Below, piece after piece: positions 37,226 to 41,597 of a stretch of DNA of 41,597 bases. A model generated the notes under the pieces. That model had not been told where the DNA came from and did no database searches. It saw only the letters and a program-made list of their open reading frames with translations. The translations under genes and the position numbers were made by a program. Every line of letters starts with the position of its first letter. Positions within the stretch are counted from its first letter, which is position 1. Origin of the DNA: a virus; IMG/VR virus record IMGVR_UViG_3300020438_000084, positions 1 through 41,597 of that record. One strand, 5' to 3'.

Positions 37226-37441
37226 TTATCTTTCTAATATTACAAATGAACCAAAAGAATTATCAAACACTTCTAATAAATGTTCATAATCACCTGAAGT
37301 CATTTCATTAATGATTTTATTACTATCTAATCCTAATTGTTTAGCAAATTGTTTTGCATAACCCATTAATGCAAATGCATTACCATCTGGGCCTGTTAGG
37401 TCTATTATTATTTCTTTTGGGTGTTGTTTCTTTCTAATCAT
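37226..37441 (-). CDS. Small phage protein, 71 aa
   Basis: MIRKKQHPKEIIIDLTGPDG, then NAFALMGYAKQFAKQLGLDS, KIINEMTSGDYEHLLEVFDN. The 'I-I-I-D-L-T-G-P-D-G-N-A-F-x-L-M' opening recurs in small proteins of T4-type marine phages, with unknown function. First gene of a six-gene operon with the promoter at 37458-37489. Confidence 0.62.
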   Translation of the reverse strand: MIRKKQHPKEIIIDLTGPDGNAFALMGYAKQFAKQLGLDSNKIINEMTSGDYEHLLEVFDNSFGSFVILER

Positions 37442-37457
37442 AACCTTTAATTACGCG

Positions 37458-37489
37458 TAAATATACGAAAAATAGTTGGGGAATCCAAT
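37458..37489 (-). promoter_or_regulatory. Class-1 promoter (diverged)
   Basis: ATTG, spacer GATTCCCCAACTATTTTTCG (20 bp), TATATTTA. Retains TTGGAT-CC and TTCGTATATTTA; flank has a shorter palindrome TTACGCGTAA (37451-37460). Confidence 0.72.
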
Positions 37490-37504
37490 CTATTTATTAA
37501 TTAC

Positions 37505-37720
37505 TTAATATTTTTCTACTAATATTTCTTCTTCAATTACTAGTAATGTTTCGTATCCTGGGAAGCAAGTTCCATTGTAGTTATGGTGGGGAATTTTTAG
37601 TATAATAGTATCATTCACTATATAACTAAAATGAGGACAAGAACGACAAGGTTTTGCTTTCTTACTTGTGCTACAACTAGTTAAAATAATAAATAAAAAC
37701 CCATAAATTAATTTTTTCAT
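37505..37720 (-). CDS. Small lipoprotein, 71 aa
   Basis: MKKLIYGFLFIILTSC is a lipoprotein leader with Cys16. The mature part contains CRSCPHFSYI and a further Cys (NGTCFPGYET), so a disulphide or metal site is possible. Similar in style to the lipoprotein at 20071, which also has a Cys-rich start. Exported; function unknown. Confidence 0.58.
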   Translation of the reverse strand: MKKLIYGFLFIILTSCSTSKKAKPCRSCPHFSYIVNDTIILKIPHHNYNGTCFPGYETLLVIEEEILVEKY

Positions 37721-37743
37721 AATATTTTATTTTAAATATTTTT

Positions 37744-38064
37744 TTACCAATCAAATCTACTTATTTTAAACCCACAACCTGTTTTTTTAGCTGCTTTACT
37801 TACTTGTTCAGCAATATGACCTTCAGGTTCTGAGTCACAAATTTCTCTAAATTTTTTACTTTTATCAGAGTAAGCTTCATTTATTTTAAAAGATATAAAG
37901 TTGATTATTTTTTTGCGATTAATCTTTCCATCATAAAACATTTTATATAATGTTTCTGAGATGATTTCTTTTACTTTATTGTTACCCTCAGGGGTAAACA
38001 TGTCAAAATCAAATTCGGTATTATTGAATTTTTCTAAATATTCATCTCTACTTACTTCTCCCAT
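37744..38064 (-). CDS. Hypothetical protein, 106 aa
   Basis: MGEVSRDEYLEKFNNTEFDF, then DMFTPEGNNKVKEIISETLY and KINRKKIINFISFKINEAYS. Helical, mixed charge, with a basic C-terminus. It lies 2 bp after the 72-aa gene, in one cassette. No family recognised. Confidence 0.58.
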   Translation of the reverse strand: MGEVSRDEYLEKFNNTEFDFDMFTPEGNNKVKEIISETLYKMFYDGKINRKKIINFISFKINEAYSDKSKKFREICDSEPEGHIAEQVSKAAKKTGCGFKISRFDW

Positions 38065-38066
38065 CT

Positions 38067-38285
38067 TTAATTTAATTTAGCTCTAGTATGGATTACGATT
38101 TGTATCCAATCTAACTGGTTCTCAACATCCATTTCCAATCTAGAATCATAATTGTTTTCAGCAATTCCTAATTCTACTTCTTTTGTTTTTTCTAATTTAA
38201 GTAATTCAAAAGAATTTAATCTATGTAATTTACATAAATACTTTTCTTTTTTTAACAAATATTCGTAATTTAAATCTTCATCCAT
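38067..38285 (-). CDS. Small coiled-coil protein, 72 aa
   Basis: MDEDLNYEYLLKKEKYLCKL, then ELLKLEKTKEVELGIAENNY: charged, helical. First gene behind the promoter at 38302-38333 with AAAGGTTATG context. Confidence 0.57.
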   Translation of the reverse strand: MDEDLNYEYLLKKEKYLCKLHRLNSFELLKLEKTKEVELGIAENNYDSRLEMDVENQLDWIQIVIHTRAKLN

Positions 38286-38301
38286 AACCTTTTATTTGAC
38301 A

Positions 38302-38333
38302 TAAATATACGAACTTTATTTCGGGTATCCAAA
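38302..38333 (-). promoter_or_regulatory. Class-1 promoter
   Basis: TTTG, spacer GATACCCGAAATAAAGTTCG (20 bp), TATATTTA. Rightmost copy of the series. Confidence 0.8.
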
Positions 38334-38382
38334 TAATTTAATGGGAAAATAAATGAAAAAATGAAAAAAACATGGAATTATA

Positions 38383-38760
38383 TTACCATAAAATAGTAGG
38401 GCTGTTTTTCCAAAGTTCTTTACCTAAATTAACTTTTTCTTTTATTTTTGGGATAGAAAATCTTAAAACCATTTTCATTTCTTCAATTTCTTTTATTGAT
38501 GGGGGAGTGTTTTGTTTCCATCCTAACCCTCCTTCATCAAATACTAATTCATTTGTAGTTATAGATTCTTCAAAAGCTTCTATAAATTCTAAACAAATAG
38601 CCATTTCTTCATATAGTTTTTCAGTATGGAGTAAATAAGGTGAGAAATCTTTATTGTAAAAATTTCTTTCTATTTTTTGAAGGTAATCTAAAAGAATATA
38701 TTGTTTATATTCATAATCAATTGGATCATCCATCCACCATGTTAATTTCAATAGTTCCAT
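38383..38760 (-). CDS. Hypothetical acidic protein, 125 aa
   Basis: Starts MELLKLTWWMDDPIDYEYKQ; the frame is open 17 codons further to a TTG at 38811, but the ATG is preferred. The rest (YEEMAICLEFIEAFEESITT and DEGGLGWKQNTPPSIKEIEE) is acidic and aromatic. A CTATTTATAG sequence (38828-38837) upstream could be a weak class-2 element. No family recognised. Confidence 0.55.
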   Translation of the reverse strand: MELLKLTWWMDDPIDYEYKQYILLDYLQKIERNFYNKDFSPYLLHTEKLYEEMAICLEFIEAFEESITTNELVFDEGGLGWKQNTPPSIKEIEEMKMVLRFSIPKIKEKVNLGKELWKNSPTILW

Positions 38761-38886
38761 TTTTTCTTCTATTAAAAACAGGGGATATAGTTTGAGAGCT
38801 TTAATCTCCAAAGGCTTTCCAAAGTTCCTATAAATAGTGAGTTTTCACTTTCCCCCATTTTTAACAATTAAAATAGGGCACTATAT

Positions 38887-39042
38887 TTATTTCTTCTTTG
38901 GTGGTCTACCCCTGCGTTTTTTTACAGGCGTAACTTCAGGAGTTCTCTTTTGAGAGGTTGATTTTATTTTCTTGTCCTCTACTTTAGATTCACTCTTGAA
39001 TAATTTGAGAAAACAATTATGTATCGACTTGATCAATTTCAT
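38887..39042 (-). CDS. Small basic AT-hook peptide, 51 aa
   Basis: Frame MKLIKSIHNCFLKLFKSESK, then VEDKKIKSTSQKRTPEVTPV and KKRRGRPPKKK. The C-terminal R-R-G-R-P-P-K-K-K is a canonical AT-hook, which binds the minor groove of AT-rich DNA; the N-terminal helix is amphipathic. Preceded by a class-2 element at 39057-39066, so it may be a late DNA-compacting or regulatory peptide. Confidence 0.6.
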   Translation of the reverse strand: MKLIKSIHNCFLKLFKSESKVEDKKIKSTSQKRTPEVTPVKKRRGRPPKKK

Positions 39043-39056
39043 ATTGATGTGTTTGA

Positions 39057-39066
39057 TTATAAATAT
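39057..39066 (-). promoter_or_regulatory. Class-2 (late-type) promoter candidate ATATTTATAA
   Basis: Minus-strand ATATTTATAA, 14 bases upstream of the AT-hook peptide ATG and just after the stop of the cysteine-rich peptide gene. No TTTG at 20 bp upstream. Confidence 0.5.
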
Positions 39067-39083
39067 TAAAAAAATCTAAAAGA

Positions 39084-39152
39084 TTAACATTCACAACAAT
39101 CACAATTGCAAGATGTACCACATTGGCATTTTGTGCAGGGACAAAGTTTCAT
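39084..39152 (-). CDS. 22-aa cysteine-rich peptide
   Basis: A 22-codon frame starting MKLCPCTKCQC, with nine Cys at positions 4, 6, 9, 11, 15, 17, 19, 20 and 22, the last residue. Its ATG shares one base with the stop codon of the large late gene (TAATG), the same junction used in the baseplate operon. The Cys spacing (CxC, CxxC, CxC, CxCC) is like that of metallothioneins, so metal binding is a reasonable inference. No other frame explains this stretch. Confidence 0.55.
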   Translation of the reverse strand: MKLCPCTKCQCGTSCNCDCCEC

Positions 39153-41597
39153 TATTTCAGGTAATTTGGAGTTAAAGCCTCCTTAATCATTTTTTTAAAG
39201 TTGAATTCCTTAGATTCAGCATACCCCATTTTATTTACTTCACTATCTAAAGCAGCATCTGAAGCACCTTCATCATCAATATCAAGTCCAATTGCTTGTT
39301 TAGCTCCACCGCCTACATCAGTATCTGATTCTTCTTCAATGCCTAATTGTTTTTTATGACTATCTGTAGGGCCTAATTTTGCATAAATGTCATAAAATGG
39401 ATTTTTTATTGTTTTTTCAAAATTCCCTTCATCACCAAGAGCCATAATAAGTTCATCAGCTGAATCCCTCCAATCAGAAGGTGGTGTGTCACTTAAACCT
39501 TTGTTTGGGTATGCCTTTTTTAAAATATCCCAAACTTCCTGACCATAACGATCGTGCATTGCTTGAGGTATACCTGCTTTTTCTCTTTTATGTCTAGGAA
39601 TTCTAGCAATACCAAATTGATAATACTTAAGTAAATCATGATAGTTAGCTGTTTTATTAGACGATCTTTGTCTTGCAGCTTTGTTTTTTATATCTCTTGA
39701 GGAAGAAGAACCCATTGGGAATATTTCATCTACAGGGCCTGCTGGTTTTTTTCCTATTTTACCATCTTCTCCATAACCACAAGTGCCTTCATTAGTACCA
39801 AAATGTGATGATTGAGTACCACCTTGAGGTTTAATTAAATCATCAGCATAAGCCATAAGAGATTCTGGTTTTTCAAATACAGGTGTTCCTTTAAGTTCTC
39901 CACTTTCAATATCGATTACTCTGTATTTAGCTCTTCCTGGTTTGTCTTGATAAGTTGGTGAAACTTTTTCTAATTCAAATCTGTATTCATCGCTATATCT
40001 AGATGTGAGTTCTTTAGGCCATTCCCCCATGTTTTCATTTAACATAGCCGTACTTAATTCAGATTTTACGTCCATATCAATAAAATCATCTGATACAGCA
40101 AATAATTCAACTACACCATTTTCTAAATCAGTAATTTCTATATCTTCTAAATTGTAATTATATTCAAGGTCTTTAGCTATGTCTTCCATTTGTCTTACAG
40201 CTTCAGCTGAACTTAATCTTCTAATTTGACCCGCCATTGTTTCTTTACCTAAAGCAATGCTTACACCTGGTCCTGTATCGTAATTTATGTATCCAAATAA
40301 GAAATTAGGGTTGGTTGGATCTTTTCTGAATCTAGGTTCTGTTACTCTTATGTACGAGTCTTTATTCTTTTTGAATCTATCTTCTTTTATAATTTCATTT
40401 CCTTTAATTCTACTAAATAAAATACCATAAGAATCACCACCACCAAAATCAACTTGAGCCATATCATCTGATACTGAGGTTACTACACCTGTTTTATCAC
40501 GTACAGTACTTCCTTGGTAAGCCATTTTTAATTTATCCCCCACTTTTACAGGAGCTTCATTTTCATTTACTGATTCATACATTCTTAAATCATCAATATC
40601 TTTTTGAATTAATTCCATTCTAGCATCAATCTTATTAAGTCTAGAACCATATCTATCAGCTATTTCTCCACCTTCTGGTTCTGCTTCTTGTTCCATGTCA
40701 ATCATTAACATTTCCCTTTCATCTTTAAGATCTTGAAGTTCAGATTTTAAACCTATTTCTGCTTCTAATTTATCCATAAATGAAGAACCATATTTTTTAT
40801 TTAAATAGGTTTTTTTAAAGTCTTCTTTTTGTTTTAAATCAGCTTGTCTAGCTTTTTCTTTTTCAGCGGCCATTTGAGCTGCTCTTGCTTTCATTAAAGC
40901 AGGATCATTCATATCTATTTCATCAACTCTAGCTTCAGCTTCATCCATGAAATTTCTTTTCAATAGATTTTTTACATGCTCATGTTCTTCTTCAGGAGTC
41001 ATTTCATTATCTTCTTCCATTACTCCTCTATCCATATCTATTTTATCACGAACCCATTCTTTTTCTCTTTCAGATAATTCATCATAAGGTGCACCATATT
41101 CTCTCATTGCTACTTCATCATATGATGCTTCTTTAACTAGCCCTCTTTCTCTATTTAATTGTTCTTTATCTTGAGCTAATTGATCCCTCATTGCGTGTCT
41201 TAAATATTCCATTCTAGGATTATCTGGAAGGGTGTCTATTTCCCCGCTTTTTAATTTTTGGAGCCAATATATTTTAGCTTTATCATCTACAATATCTTCA
41301 TTTAACTCATCATCACCAAACATTCTTTTCCTTTCAGCTTCCCTTTCTTCAGGATCTTCAATAGATTGAATGTATTCTTTAGCTTTTCTATCTTCATTTA
41401 AATCCGCATCTATTTCAAACTTTTTAAATTTATCTATATCGTTAATGCTTTTTAATTCAACTCGTTTACCATCTTTATCTAAACCGTATACTTTAGATCC
41501 ATCATTGCTTGGATTTTTTAATGCTGCTTTAGCTCTGTTTTTAGATACTGATGATGTCATTCCTAGTTCTTGTCTAGTAGCTTCATTAACTGATTCC
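39152..41597 (-). CDS. Large late-type protein, 5' end outside the window
   Basis: An 802-codon frame from the ATG at 41560, but the frame stays open to the window edge (ESVNEATRQELG precedes that Met), so the gene probably starts further right. Highly charged, helical N-terminal half (Glu/Lys/Asp/Met-rich, RAAQMAAEKEKARQADLKQK); a central beta module near residues 340-390 (VKVGDKLKMAYQGSTVRDKT, then GVVTSVSDDMAQVDFGGGDS) of SH3/KOW type; a C-terminal part with RMARIPRHKREK-like basic stretch (IARIPRHKREKAGIPQAMHD). It ends in FNFKKMIKEAL, a short helix also seen at the start of the 124-aa baseplate gene product. Probably a virion or assembly protein. Confidence 0.55.
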   Translation of the reverse strand, partial: ESVNEATRQELGMTSSVSKNRAKAALKNPSNDGSKVYGLDKDGKRVELKSINDIDKFKKFEIDADLNEDRKAKEYIQSIEDPEEREAERKRMFGDDELNEDIVDDKAKIYWLQKLKSGEIDTLPDNPRMEYLRHAMRDQLAQDKEQLNRERGLVKEASYDEVAMREYGAPYDELSEREKEWVRDKIDMDRGVMEEDNEMTPEEEHEHVKNLLKRNFMDEAEARVDEIDMNDPALMKARAAQMAAEKEKARQADLKQKEDFKKTYLNKKYGSSFMDKLEAEIGLKSELQDLKDEREMLMIDMEQEAEPEGGEIADRYGSRLNKIDARMELIQKDIDDLRMYESVNENEAPVKVGDKLKMAYQGSTVRDKTGVVTSVSDDMAQVDFGGGDSYGILFSRIKGNEIIKEDRFKKNKDSYIRVTEPRFRKDPTNPNFLFGYINYDTGPGVSIALGKETMAGQIRRLSSAEAVRQMEDIAKDLEYNYNLEDIEITDLENGVVELFAVSDDFIDMDVKSELSTAMLNENMGEWPKELTSRYSDEYRFELEKVSPTYQDKPGRAKYRVIDIESGELKGTPVFEKPESLMAYADDLIKPQGGTQSSHFGTNEGTCGYGEDGKIGKKPAGPVDEIFPMGSSSSRDIKNKAARQRSSNKTANYHDLLKYYQFGIARIPRHKREKAGIPQAMHDRYGQEVWDILKKAYPNKGLSDTPPSDWRDSADELIMALGDEGNFEKTIKNPFYDIYAKLGPTDSHKKQLGIEEESDTDVGGGAKQAIGLDIDDEGASDAALDSEVNKMGYAESKEFNFKKMIKEALTPNYLK

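Noticed and set aside
38383-38760. Paralogy with the acidic helical protein at 15862
   Set aside because: Both are small acidic helical proteins of similar length, but I could not align motifs beyond general composition.
1-41597. CRISPR array or insertion sequence
   Set aside because: No regularly spaced direct repeats with unique spacers of CRISPR size, and no transposase frame or terminal inverted repeats were seen; the repeated promoters are too irregularly spaced.

Overview
The window is part of the genome of a tailed phage with a contractile, T4-like tail that almost certainly infects a member of the Bacteroidota, most likely an aquatic flavobacterium. The phage assignment rests on a recognisable baseplate block (gp6/baseplate-J-like, gp25-like and spike-like proteins), a T4 gp55-like late sigma factor and dense packing of very small genes. 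The host assignment rests on the promoters (TTTG, exactly 20 bp, TATATTTA, the Bacteroidota pattern), on an encoded secreted protein with a type IX secretion (T9SS) C-terminal sorting domain, on several lipoproteins with short lipobox leaders, and on very low GC content.

Layout. (1) 14-14527, minus strand: late structural operon in transcription order gp55-like sigma factor, small coiled-coil protein, spike-like protein, 580-aa protein with a carboxypeptidase-regulatory-like domain, 124-aa protein, gp25-like, gp6-like, 389-aa structural protein, 129-aa coiled-coil protein and a 2051-aa fibre-like protein. Many junctions are TAATG overlaps, suggesting translational coupling. (2) 14530-16562: HD phosphohydrolase and small proteins. 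(3) 16654-20963: a cluster rich in exported products (signal-peptide MORN-like protein, lipoproteins, membrane proteins, the T9SS protein) plus a MUG113/GIY-YIG-like protein. (4) 21130-23157, plus strand: a short divergent operon of small proteins ending in a probably frameshifted gene. (5) 23158-24166: two gene-free stretches with higher GC, inverted repeats and 12-bp iteron-like repeats. (6) 23503-38285, minus strand: a long accessory/early region of one- to four-gene cassettes, most of which begin with the same promoter. Recognisable products are a RecA/RadA-like ATPase, a SpoT/Mesh1-like HD hydrolase, a papain/C39-like cysteine protease, a lytic transglycosylase, a SWIM-motif protein, an HExxH metallopeptidase, a DUF932 protein, a short CorA-like protein and a UVR-motif protein. 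(7) 38383-41597: a small protein, an AT-hook peptide, a 22-aa cysteine-rich peptide and the 3' part of a large late-type protein that runs off the window.

Regulation. Two promoter classes are visible. Class 1 has 17 close copies of YTTGGATACC-N-GTTCG-TATATTTA, followed in most cases by an AAAGGTTATG-like start context; a subset carries the palindrome ATTTACGNCGTAAAT over the -7/start region and a GGCTTCC box upstream of -33. Class 2 is a single ATATTTATAA element just upstream of several genes, with no -33 box at the right distance, and is a candidate target of the gp55-like sigma factor.

Most striking: a phage gene whose product carries a T9SS sorting signal inside an envelope-protein cluster; the 17-copy promoter cassette with its operator-like palindrome; a nested-stem RNA candidate ending in an intrinsic terminator (28571-28814); iteron-like arrays; and the 22-aa peptide with nine cysteines. 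Several automatic gene starts were moved because they translate promoter DNA, and about 17 genes shorter than 60 codons were added by reading the sequence directly. No search was run, so family names rest on motif recognition.
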